From: Gemmatimonadota bacterium
GTDB taxonomy: Bacteria; Gemmatimonadota; Gemmatimonadetes; Longimicrobiales; Gaopeijiaceae
Assembly: GCA_009692205.1 (NCBI GenBank)
Contig: SHZR01000006.1
Location: 48,811-112,810, forward strand
Reading direction: 5' to 3'
Length of the DNA: 64,000 nucleotides
Shown: piece by piece, positions 27,724 through 35,188 of the stretch
Layout of the letters: the number at the start of each line of letters is the position of its first letter
How positions within the stretch are numbered: position 1 is the first letter of the stretch
Position numbers and translations under genes: made by a program
The notes under the pieces: model-generated
What the model saw: the letters and a program-made list of their open reading frames with translations, nothing else
What the model was told of the DNA's origin: nothing
The model's database searches: none

Positions 27724-28422
27724 TTGATCGCGATCAAGAAGCAGGAGCCGGCGAACCGCGACTTCGACTTCGATTTCGACGATGCCGATCCGTCGAGCAT
27801 CATCGAGTGGGCCGTGAACAACGTGGGACCGCAGCAGCTCGTGGTCGCCACCGCGTTCGGACCGTCTGGCATGGTGAACCTCCACATGCTCGCGGAGATC
27901 GCTCCGGAGGTGCCGGTCGTCTTCGTGGACACGCTCCACCACTTCCCCGAGACCCTCGAGCTCATCGACAAGGTCGAGGATCGCTACGGGCTCGATGTGC
28001 GTGTGTTCCGCCCGGCGGAGTCGCGACAGGAGTTCGAGCAGCGTTATGGCGAACGCCTCTGGGAGAGCAACCTCGACGAGTTCCACCGTCTCACGAAGAT
28101 CGAGCCCATGGAGCGCGCGCTGGAGGGCGTCGGGGGGTGGATCACCGGCCGGCGCCGGGATCAGGCCGCCACGCGCGCCGACATGCCTGCGGTCGAGGTC
28201 GGGGACCGCATCAAGGTCAACCCGCTCGCGGCATGGACGCGGAAGGACGTGTGGCGGTTCATCCACGACCACAGCGTCCCCTACAACGCCCTACACGACC
28301 GGGGCTACACGAGCATCGGCGACGAGCCGCTCACCACGCCGACCGTGGCCGGCGAGGACGAGCGTGCGGGCAGGTGGAGAGGGCAGGACCGCCTCGAGTG
28401 CGGGCTTCACACGCTGCCCTAG
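27724..28422 (+). CDS. cysH: phosphoadenosine phosphosulfate (PAPS) reductase
   Basis: Reduces PAPS to sulfite with thioredoxin. 232 residues: ATP-pyrophosphatase-like loop VVATAFGPSGM, VPVVFVDTLHHFPET, WITGRRRDQAATRA, and the catalytic C-terminal Cys in ECGLH. The paired cysteines that hold the 4Fe-4S cluster of APS reductases are absent (FHRLTKIEP and SIGDEPLTT stand where CC...R and CxxC would be), so PAPS is the expected substrate. Start TTG 27724 has GGAG six bases upstream. The natural end is ECGLH; three more residues before TAG 28420 appear to come from a junction with a kinase-gene fragment. Confidence 0.9.
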   Translation: MIAIKKQEPANRDFDFDFDDADPSSIIEWAVNNVGPQQLVVATAFGPSGMVNLHMLAEIAPEVPVVFVDTLHHFPETLELIDKVEDRYGLDVRVFRPAESRQEFEQRYGERLWESNLDEFHRLTKIEPMERALEGVGGWITGRRRDQAATRADMPAVEVGDRIKVNPLAAWTRKDVWRFIHDHSVPYNALHDRGYTSIGDEPLTTPTVAGEDERAGRWRGQDRLECGLHTLP

Positions 28423-28509
28423 ATAGACGGTCGCCATCCCGCCCTCGCCGAGCGCGCGCTCGACGCGATAGCGGCCGAAGAGAGCCGTGTTCAGACCCCG
28501 CGAGCTCAC
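28423..28509 (-). pseudogene. N-terminal stub of a Ser/Thr protein kinase
   Basis: From GTG 28509 the minus strand reads LFGRYRVERALGEGGMATVY, the exact opening of PknB-type kinases including the glycine-rich loop GEGGMATV. Homology stops at about 28420, where the frame runs antisense into the end of cysH. All catalytic parts are missing. It is therefore a truncated relic whose breakpoint coincides with the 3' end of cysH. Confidence 0.7.
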
Positions 28510-28513
28510 ACGG

Positions 28514-29869
28514 TTATGAGGCCGCATCCAACGATGTCGGGTCACCAGCGGGCGAATTCTCCAGGGCCTCCCCCGCCGACGCCTCCATCTCCCACGGGAC
28601 GTCGCGGTCGCGGCGGTACTCGGGCATCCCGCTCCGCCAATCGGGCGCGACTCCGCACTCGCGGTTGCGATGGATCAACTCGTCCACAGGGTCAGCCGCG
28701 AGTGGGGGCATCGGCGGCGACGCGGCGATCGGCTTCCCCATCGGCGAGAAGAACACCACCTGCCCATCGGCGTCACTGAACACCCGGTATCCGTCCTCGT
28801 GGACGAGGCGGTGGTGTCGGTGACAGAGCAACACGAGACCTTTCAGCGTCGTCTCACCCCCGTCCGCCCAGTGCACGATGTGATGGGCGTCCGTGAACCG
28901 GAGCCCGCAGCCTGGGAAGCGGCACTCTCGGTCCCGCGCATCGAGGGCACGTCGTAAAGCCGGCGGGACGCTGCGCGTCCGCCGGCCCGCGCCCGACCCG
29001 TCCGCACCCACCGCGACCTCCACCACCGCGGCGTCGCAAGCGAGCCGGCGAGAAGTTTCAGCTGAAACTCGCGTGCCGTCTTCCAGCTAGGACATTCCGG
29101 GCTCACCGTGCTTCTTCACTGTCTGCGGCTCGACGTGCAGCACGACCTGATAGCGCTCGGCCCGCGAGCCGCTGACGGGCGCGCCGTCCCCCGCGAACCC
29201 CGCCGCGAGCGCCCGCTCGGCTAAGAGGCCGAGTGCGTCCGCACGGAGTTGCTCGGGCTCGAGCCGCTCGGGGTCGGCACCATCCCCGTCCTGCGCCGAC
29301 TGCGTGAACAACGCATCGCTCGCGGCTTCGACAGCTCGCATGAGCACCGCCGCGACCTCGGGCGTCACGAGCCCCCGCACGACGTACATTTCCTCCCCGT
29401 TCGGAAAGACCGAGAACGTGCGCATCCTATGGCGGAGCCGCTCGACCCTCTGCTCGCCTGCCCGGTCCATCACCTTCCAGCCCCGCACGAGACGCTCGAG
29501 GCTCGCCGTCGAACCTGCCTTCGCGAACGCGAGCAACTCGGCCTCGTTCTCAGGCGTCGCCACGCGCGTGAGCGCCCGTACCTTGCTGAACGAGATCGCG
29601 CCCCGCGCCATGGCATCCGAGATCAGGGGCAGGCTCTCGAGCGCCAGCGCGGCCCGCACCTTCTCGCTCGCGGTGTTCCTCGTGATGCCGATCCGCCATG
29701 CGAGCCAGTCGGCGCACGAGCCGAAGCCCTCTTCGGCCCAGTCGCCGTGACGATGGCACTCCGCGACCGCCCTCAGGAACTCCCGCGTGGCCGCCGTGAT
29801 CTCGCCGAACAACACGGCAACCCGGTCCATACGCTCATGGCGTGCGTCATCCAGATCCACCCCTCCCAT
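28514..29869 (-). pseudogene. DUF222/HNH endonuclease with an in-frame amber stop
   Basis: One frame encodes a DUF222 (13E12-type) N-terminal domain (from ATG 29869: GSCADWLAWRIGITRNTASE, ALESLPLISDAMARGAISFS) and a C-terminal HNH nuclease (CRFPGCGLRFTDAHHIVHWA, LVLLCHRHHRLVH). A single TAG at 29087-29089 splits it; the homologous text runs straight through (HGEPGMS, stop, LEDGTRVSAETSRRLACD). These proteins are common, often multicopy, and may derive from mobile elements. The stop may be a real mutation or a base error. About 451 residues if read through. Confidence 0.8.
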
Positions 29870-30244
29870 CCCCAGTGATCGCAACGAGTTACGATCAAAG
29901 ATAAGGGCGGGTTCGGCGACGCTTTGGAAGGCTTCAGGAGCGCTGGGGCGACCTCGCGACACGTCCCAACGAGGCCACGAGCTGCCGTGGCCCTCGGGCT
30001 GCGCCGCGGTGCGTTCTGGGCGCATTCGCGACCGGGCTCTCGGATTCTCCGACGCGTCCCCTCAAAATCCTGTCCATGTCTGGATGGGACAGCTTTTCCA
30101 CATGGCGACCGTGCCCGATTCCGGCCGCGCGGCGACGCTCCCGAGATCTCGTCCAGAGTCCGCCCCGACGTGGCTTGCCCCTCCGTGACCCACAGAACAA
30201 CATCCGCCACATCAACGGCCCTGCTCTCGACGAGGAGGTTCCAG
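29870..30244. other. 375-base stretch without a recognisable gene
   Basis: It lies between the HNH gene start and the small membrane protein. No frame here has a recognisable domain. It contains one hairpin flanked by A4 and T4 (annotated separately) and, near its right end, GGAGG serving the next gene. Divergent promoters are expected but I cannot point to clear hexamers. Confidence 0.5.
30064..30097. terminator. terminator-like hairpin, possibly bidirectional
   Basis: CTGTCCAT, six-base loop, ATGGGACAG (one bulged G), followed by CTTTT on the plus strand and preceded by AAAA, which gives TTTT on the minus strand. It sits in a gap between divergent genes where no intact gene needs termination, so it may be left from a lost gene. 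Confidence 0.3.
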
Positions 30245-30550
30245 ATGGAAGCGCGATTCAAGACGCTCCAGATCATCTGGGCCGCCATGCTCGCCGGCGT
30301 CGTGGCGTATACCGCGGTCTTGTTCGTCGTCCTTCGTCTGGGCATGGTCGAGATGCCCGTGCTGCCCGCGTGGGTGATGACCGTCGGCGCCGCGGTCGTG
30401 CTTGTCTACATGGCTGGCGTCACGGTGGTGCGGCGACGCATTGTCGAGGCGATTCCCGCAGGAGCCGCGCAGGATACCCGCTTCGCCCAGTATCAGACGG
30501 CGACGATCGTCGGACTCGCGTTGCTCGAGGGGGGCGGGCTCCTAGCCTAG
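30245..30550 (+). CDS. small membrane protein of unknown function
   Basis: 101 residues with three hydrophobic segments: LQIIWAAMLAGVVAYTAVLF, PAWVMTVGAAVVLVYMAGV and TATIVGLALLEGGGLLA. The third ends abruptly at the stop, so the protein may have lost a C-terminal helix where the leucine-pathway gene begins. ATG 30245 follows GAGGAGG. I do not recognise a named family. Confidence 0.6.
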   Translation: MEARFKTLQIIWAAMLAGVVAYTAVLFVVLRLGMVEMPVLPAWVMTVGAAVVLVYMAGVTVVRRRIVEAIPAGAAQDTRFAQYQTATIVGLALLEGGGLLA

Positions 30551-30556
30551 GAACCG

Positions 30557-32095
30557 CTAGGCGCGCGCCTCCGCGGCTTGATGGAGCCGCATGTTCAGCA
30601 TCCGTAGGGTCGCGTCGATGCCCGCGAAGACCTGATTCGCGTTGACGCCGCGCGTCCGGAACGTCCGCGGCCCCTCCCTCCACGTGATCAACACTTCGGT
30701 GAGCGCTGCCGTGCTGCCCCCCCTCGGAATGCGCAGCTCGTAGTCCACGAGTTCCGGGAGCTCGATGCCTTTCGGCAGCACCTTGCGGATCGCATCGATG
30801 AACGCATCGAAGCCGCCGTTGCCCGAGCCCGACGATTCGTGGATCTCGCCGTTCAGCTCTACGCGGATGCCGATCGTGGATTGAGTGTCGAGCCCGCTCG
30901 TGACCGAGCAGCTCAGCAGCACGATGTGGCGGTAGTCCTTGCTCTCCATCACGTCGGCGATGATGAACGGCAGGTCGTCCGCGGTGATGGTGGCCTTCGA
31001 GTCGCCCAGCTTCACGATCCGCCGGAGCACCTCCGCCTCGTCCTCGGGAGAGAGCCGGATGTCGAGCTCCTCGAGGTTCTTCTTCAGCGAGGCCTTCCCG
31101 CTCAGCTTGCCGAGCGCATAGGTGCGCTTGCGATCGAAGCGCTCGGGGGTGAGGGCCGTCTGGTAGAGCGCGCCTTTCCGGTCGCCATCCGCGTGGATGC
31201 CGCTCGTCTGCGTGAAGACGTCCGCCCCGATCACGGGTGCGTTCTCGGCCACGCGCTTGCCGGAGAAGTTCTCCACGAGCCGGCTGAGCGCGACGATCTT
31301 GGTCTCGTCGATCGACAGCGTCATGCCCATCTTGTCGCGCAGCACCACGGCCACCTCCGCGAGCGACACGTTGCCGGCGCGCTCCCCGAGGCAGTTGATG
31401 GTGCAGTGGATCGTGCGAACCCCCGCGCGGACGGCGGCCATCACGTTGGCCGTGGCGAGCCCGTAGTCGTTGTGCGGGTGGAAGTCGAACGGCTGCTCCG
31501 GGAAGCGGACGAGCATGTCGGACAGGGCGGCATGCACATCCTCGGGGACCATCACGCCGAGCGTGTCGGGGAGCATCACCTGCGCGATTCCGGTGCCCTG
31601 GAGGCCCTCGACCATGGCGTACACGTAGTCGCGGCTGTCGCAGTAGCCGTTCGACCAGTCCTCCAGGTACACGTTCACGCGGAGGCCGCGGTCGAGCGCG
31701 TAGGCGACCGTGCCGCGAATGTCGTCGAGGTGCTGCGCGAGGGTCTTCCCGAGCTGGGTGCGGCAGTGACGCTCGCTCCCCTTGGTGAGGAGGTTGAGGA
31801 CGCGGCCACCGGCCGCCGCGATCCAGTCGGCGCTCTTCCGTCCGTCCACGAACCCGAGGACCTCGACCCGGTTCAGGTGTCCCTCGGAGGCTGCCCACTC
31901 GGCGATGCGCGCGACGGCCTCCCGCTCACCCTCCGAGACGGCCGCCGACGCCACTTCGATGCGGTCTACCCGGAGCGACGCGAGCAGCGCCTCGGCGATG
32001 CTCACCTTTTCGGAGGTCGCGAACGAGACGTGGCGAGTCTGTTCGCCGTCTCTGAGCGTGGTGTCGAGCAGCTGAACGTGGTTCGTGGGCTTCAT
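30557..32095 (-). CDS. 2-isopropylmalate synthase-type (LeuA/CimA family) enzyme
   Basis: 512 residues. Condenses acetyl-CoA with a 2-oxoacid: 2-oxoisovalerate for leucine, or pyruvate if it is a citramalate synthase. N-terminal catalytic TIM barrel: LLDTTLRDGEQT, FHPHNDYGLATANVMAAVRA (metal His pair HPHND), NCLGERAGN. After about 380 residues comes a linker and a C-terminal regulatory LeuA dimer domain. GIHADGD and YALGKLSGKA are typical. ATG 32095 sits directly before the conserved start. Exact substrate cannot be told by eye. It is divergent from the cytochrome/monooxygenase-like gene. Confidence 0.82.
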   Translation of the reverse strand: MKPTNHVQLLDTTLRDGEQTRHVSFATSEKVSIAEALLASLRVDRIEVASAAVSEGEREAVARIAEWAASEGHLNRVEVLGFVDGRKSADWIAAAGGRVLNLLTKGSERHCRTQLGKTLAQHLDDIRGTVAYALDRGLRVNVYLEDWSNGYCDSRDYVYAMVEGLQGTGIAQVMLPDTLGVMVPEDVHAALSDMLVRFPEQPFDFHPHNDYGLATANVMAAVRAGVRTIHCTINCLGERAGNVSLAEVAVVLRDKMGMTLSIDETKIVALSRLVENFSGKRVAENAPVIGADVFTQTSGIHADGDRKGALYQTALTPERFDRKRTYALGKLSGKASLKKNLEELDIRLSPEDEAEVLRRIVKLGDSKATITADDLPFIIADVMESKDYRHIVLLSCSVTSGLDTQSTIGIRVELNGEIHESSGSGNGGFDAFIDAIRKVLPKGIELPELVDYELRIPRGGSTAALTEVLITWREGPRTFRTRGVNANQVFAGIDATLRMLNMRLHQAAEARA

Positions 32096-32195
32096 GACGC
32101 GGGCGCGAGCGGTCGTAAGTATCGGATTGCCTTGCTCTAACGTAGCGTCCCCGGAGAATGATGGGATGGCGTCGACTCGCTCTTTGGAGGTTCCG

Positions 32196-33515
32196 ATGAG
32201 GGTCCCCTCGTTGGTCGGTTTGGCCCTTCTCTCGCTCGTGGCCCACGAGCCCGCCCAGGCGCAGAGCGCTCGCGGCGCCACGCTCGTCTCGGCCGCGCAG
32301 CCTGCCGCCGCAAACGCGGGCACGCCGACGTTTTACGAGGACGTGCTGCCGATCCTCCAGCAGAACTGCCAGGCGTGCCATCAGCCATCCGGCAAGAACA
32401 TGGGCGGGATGGTGGCACCCTTCCCGCTGCTTTCGTACGAGGACGCGCGGCGTTACGCGGGTCGGATGGCCGCCGCGGTGAACACCGGGCGCATGCCGCC
32501 GTGGTCCGCAGCGGCCTGGCACAAAGGGACGTTCGAGAACGAGCGGATCCTGGAGGAAGAGGAGAAGCAGGCGATCATCTCGTGGGCCGAAGGCGGTGCC
32601 CCGGCGGGTGACCCCGCCACCGCCCCGCCGACGCCGGACGTCGTGCTCGCCGTTGCGGCCTCGGACGGCTGGAGCCTCGGCACGCCCGACCTGATCCTCG
32701 AGTTCGCCCAGCCGCACTGCATGAGCGACGACGAGCGCGACACCTATATCAACATTCCGGTGCAGATCACCGCCGACATGATTCCTGCCGACCGTTGGCT
32801 GAGCTCGATCGAGTATCGGAACGGGCCTGCGGTCCACCACATCATCTCAGGGGTCGGTGGCCTCGTTCCGGGTGCCGAGCCGCGCGCCTACGAGCCGGGC
32901 TACGGGCGCGTCATGAGGGCGGGACCGCGCGAGGTCTCGTTCAACATGCACTTCAACAAGGAGCCGGGGCCCGGTACCGCGCTCTGCACCAACATCCAGG
33001 CGGGCATCCGGTTCAAGCCGGAGGGTGAGGTGATCACGCACGTGACCGACGGCGAGGATCTCTACATCCGCCCGATCCAGATTCCCGCGGGTGCCGCGAG
33101 CCACGCCGAGTCCCGCGAGTACACGTTCGAGGACGACGTCGAGATCCTGAGCTTCATGCCCCACATGCACCTGCGGGGCAAGGCCGCCCAGTACGAGCTG
33201 ACGTATCCCGACGGACGGCACGAGACGCTCCTCCACGTGCCCAAGTACGACTTCAATTGGCAGCACACCTACCGCTTTGCGAAGCCGGTGCTCGCTCCCG
33301 CGGGGTCCGTGCTGCGGTTCACGCTCTGGTGGGACAACTCGGAGAACAACCCGGCGAACCCCGATCCCACCGCCACCGTGCGCTGGGGTCTGCCGACGCA
33401 CCAGGAGATGTCGCAGGGCTACATGAGCTTCCAGTACCTCGACGAGGTCCATCTGGTGGTGGGGGAGCCGATTCCGGCAGATCTCAGGGCGGGGCGGGCG
33501 AACGAGAGCAATTAG
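32196..33515 (+). CDS. exported c-type cytochrome fused to a copper monooxygenase-like (PHM/DBH) domain
   Basis: 439 residues with a signal peptide (VGLALLSLVAHEPAQAQ). One haem motif CQACH (Cys58, Cys61, His62) lies in a short N-terminal cytochrome domain. The rest resembles ascorbate-dependent type II copper monooxygenases: HH at 214-215 (AVHHIIS) and the second-copper motif HMHLRG (His323, His325). ATG 32196 follows GGAGG by six bases. Proteins of this type are frequent in Gemmatimonadota and relatives and are functionally uncharacterised; oxidation of a substrate in the periplasm is a reasonable guess. Confidence 0.7.
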   Translation: MRVPSLVGLALLSLVAHEPAQAQSARGATLVSAAQPAAANAGTPTFYEDVLPILQQNCQACHQPSGKNMGGMVAPFPLLSYEDARRYAGRMAAAVNTGRMPPWSAAAWHKGTFENERILEEEEKQAIISWAEGGAPAGDPATAPPTPDVVLAVAASDGWSLGTPDLILEFAQPHCMSDDERDTYINIPVQITADMIPADRWLSSIEYRNGPAVHHIISGVGGLVPGAEPRAYEPGYGRVMRAGPREVSFNMHFNKEPGPGTALCTNIQAGIRFKPEGEVITHVTDGEDLYIRPIQIPAGAASHAESREYTFEDDVEILSFMPHMHLRGKAAQYELTYPDGRHETLLHVPKYDFNWQHTYRFAKPVLAPAGSVLRFTLWWDNSENNPANPDPTATVRWGLPTHQEMSQGYMSFQYLDEVHLVVGEPIPADLRAGRANESN

Positions 33516-33528
33516 CTCGGCACTGCGG

Positions 33529-33556
33529 TTGACTCCCCCCAACGGCTTCCTTTACT
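33529..33556 (+). promoter_or_regulatory. probable promoter of the cysG-sulfite reductase operon
   Basis: TTGACT (33529-33534) and TTTACT (33551-33556) with 16 bases between them; five and four matches to the sigma-70 consensus. Transcription would start near 33563, about 40 bases before the polycysteine leader frame. Confidence 0.5.
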
Positions 33557-33603
33557 GTCATCTCCGTCGCTCGGGACGAATTGTCACGCCGCCAGGTAGA
33601 CGC

Positions 33604-33684
33604 ATGAGCCGCACGGAATGCGCCTGTTGCTGTTGTCGCCAAGCCGCGCCCAGGGAGGGCCGGCTCGGGGCCGACTGCACCTAA
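33604..33684 (+). CDS. polycysteine leader peptide of the cysG-sulfite reductase operon
   Basis: A 26-codon frame with Cys codons TGC (33619) and TGT TGC TGT TGT (33625-33636) in the context CACCCCRQ, plus one more Cys near the end; it stops at TAA 33682. The four-Cys run followed by a basic residue and Gln matches the cysH leader (CCCCHQ). A terminator and a competing helix follow, and cysG starts 91 bases after the stop. I interpret it as the sensor of a cysteine-responsive attenuator. Confidence 0.75.
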   Translation: MSRTECACCCCRQAAPREGRLGADCT

Positions 33685-33708
33685 CGGACGCGGCGACGAT
33701 CCCGAGCC
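33662..33708 (+). promoter_or_regulatory. candidate antiterminator pairing in the cysG leader
   Basis: GGCTCGGG (33662-33669) is perfectly complementary to CCCGAGCC (33701-33708); the last four bases belong to the 5' arm of the terminator. The upstream strand lies beyond a ribosome stalled on the Cys codons but would be covered by a ribosome finishing the leader at 33682. That is what attenuation requires: stalling allows this helix, completion blocks it. Confidence 0.62.
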
Positions 33709-33742
33709 CCGGCTTCCCTGAGGGAGCCGGGGCTTTGTGTTT
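33705..33742 (+). terminator. intrinsic terminator (attenuator) upstream of cysG
   Basis: AGCCCCGGCTTCCC, loop TGA, GGGAGCCGGGGCT: thirteen base pairs with one bulged T, followed by a T-rich TTTGTGTTT. It lies between the polycysteine leader and cysG, with no other gene to terminate apart from the leader itself. The T tract is interrupted, so termination may be incomplete. Confidence 0.75.
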
Positions 33743-33775
33743 CTGAACATGGAAGGAGCTCGACGAAGCTCGATC

Positions 33776-35188
33776 ATGGGATATCCGATTCACCTGGTGA
33801 CGCTCCAGGGCGAGCGCGTCCTCCTGGCGGGTGGGGGACCGGTCGCCGCGGAGAAGGTCGTGCCGCTGATCCATGCCGGCGCGAAGGTGCACGTCGTCAC
33901 CACGGACATCTCGCCTGAGATGGAGCAGTGGCTCTCGAGCCTCTGGCGAGTGGAGCGCCGGCCGGTGACCGAGGCCGACGTTGTGGGGGCCAAGGTCGTC
34001 GTCGCCGCGACGAATGACCCCGAGGTGAATCGGCGCCTGGTCGACGCGGCCCGCGCGCAGGGCATCCTCGCGCAGGCCGCCGACGACAAGCCGTACTGCG
34101 ACTTTTTCTCGCCGGCCGTCGTGCGCCGCGGGCCCGTGGTGATGACCATCAGCACCGGCGGGGGATCGCCGCTTCTCGCGGGTCAGTTGCGCCGCCTCCT
34201 GGAGGCCGCCATCCCACGGAGCGTGACGGACGTCGCCGAGCTGCTCGTGCGCCTGCGGGAACGGGGACTCAAGGGGCTGGCGCGGCGCGGACGCCTGCTC
34301 AAGGCCCTCGCCGATCCCACGATCACGAGGCTCGTGGATCGTGGCGACACCGAGGCCGCCGAGGCGCGCCTGGAGGCTCTGTTCCGCGAGGAGGAAGAGC
34401 CGTTCGAGTCGGGGAGCGTCGCGATCGTGGGCGCGGGACCGGGCAGCCGGCAGCTTCTGACGCTCAGGGCGCTCGACCGGATCCAGCGCGCGGACGTCAT
34501 CCTGCACGACGCGCTCGTGGAGGCCGAAGTACTCGCGCTCGCGCTTCCGGGCACGGAGCTGGTCGACGTGGGCCGGCGCTCGCGCGTCGGCGGGGGCGAC
34601 GTCCGCCGCGAAGCCCAAGGGGACGCACGGCGCATCCCGCACATGATCGAGAAGGCTCGCGCGGGCAAACGCGTGGTGCGGCTGCACGCGGGCGACGCCT
34701 TCGTGTTCGGTCGGGGCGGCGAAGAGGTGGACGCACTCGACGCCGCGGGCATTCCGTGGGAAGTCGTTCCGGGAGTGAGCGCGGCCTTGGCCGCACCGGC
34801 CGCGGCGGGGGTCCCCCTCACCCAGCGCGGTCTGGCCAAGGGATTCTCGGTGCGTACCGGGCACGACGTGGACGGGCCGACTCGGGGCCGGCTGAGCCCC
34901 GCGGACGAGACGGTCGTGGTGTTGATGGGCCTCGCCTCGGCCGCGGATGTGCTCGCCGGGCTGATCGACGAGGGCCGCCTGCCCGACACGCCCGCGATCG
35001 CGGTGGGCAGCGCGTCGTGCGAAGGCCAGCGGGTAGTGGCGGGTACGCTCGCCACACTCGCGGAGAAGGTGCGGGCGTCCGGTCTCGAGTCGCCGGTCAC
35101 GCTCATCGTGGGTGAAGTAGGGAAGCGGGCACTGGAGAAGACCATCGAAGCCGCCGGCGATCGGCCGGCTGCCGTGGAGGTTGCATGA
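33776..35188 (+). CDS. cysG: siroheme synthase (precorrin-2 dehydrogenase/ferrochelatase + uroporphyrinogen-III methyltransferase)
   Basis: About 470 residues. The N-terminal CysG-B domain begins GYPIHLVTLQGERVLLAGGG (NAD-binding loop) and contains PYCDFFSPAVVRRGPVVMTI and STGGGSPLLAGQLR. The C-terminal SAM methyltransferase domain starts near residue 215 (VAIVGAGPGSRQLLTLRAL) with VVRLHAGDAFVFGRGGEE and EVVPGVSAALAAPAAAGVPL. The fused enzyme makes siroheme for the reductase encoded next. ATG 33776 fits the domain start; ATG 33749 is an alternative. The stop overlaps the next ATG. Confidence 0.92.
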   Translation: MGYPIHLVTLQGERVLLAGGGPVAAEKVVPLIHAGAKVHVVTTDISPEMEQWLSSLWRVERRPVTEADVVGAKVVVAATNDPEVNRRLVDAARAQGILAQAADDKPYCDFFSPAVVRRGPVVMTISTGGGSPLLAGQLRRLLEAAIPRSVTDVAELLVRLRERGLKGLARRGRLLKALADPTITRLVDRGDTEAAEARLEALFREEEEPFESGSVAIVGAGPGSRQLLTLRALDRIQRADVILHDALVEAEVLALALPGTELVDVGRRSRVGGGDVRREAQGDARRIPHMIEKARAGKRVVRLHAGDAFVFGRGGEEVDALDAAGIPWEVVPGVSAALAAPAAAGVPLTQRGLAKGFSVRTGHDVDGPTRGRLSPADETVVVLMGLASAADVLAGLIDEGRLPDTPAIAVGSASCEGQRVVAGTLATLAEKVRASGLESPVTLIVGEVGKRALEKTIEAAGDRPAAVEVA

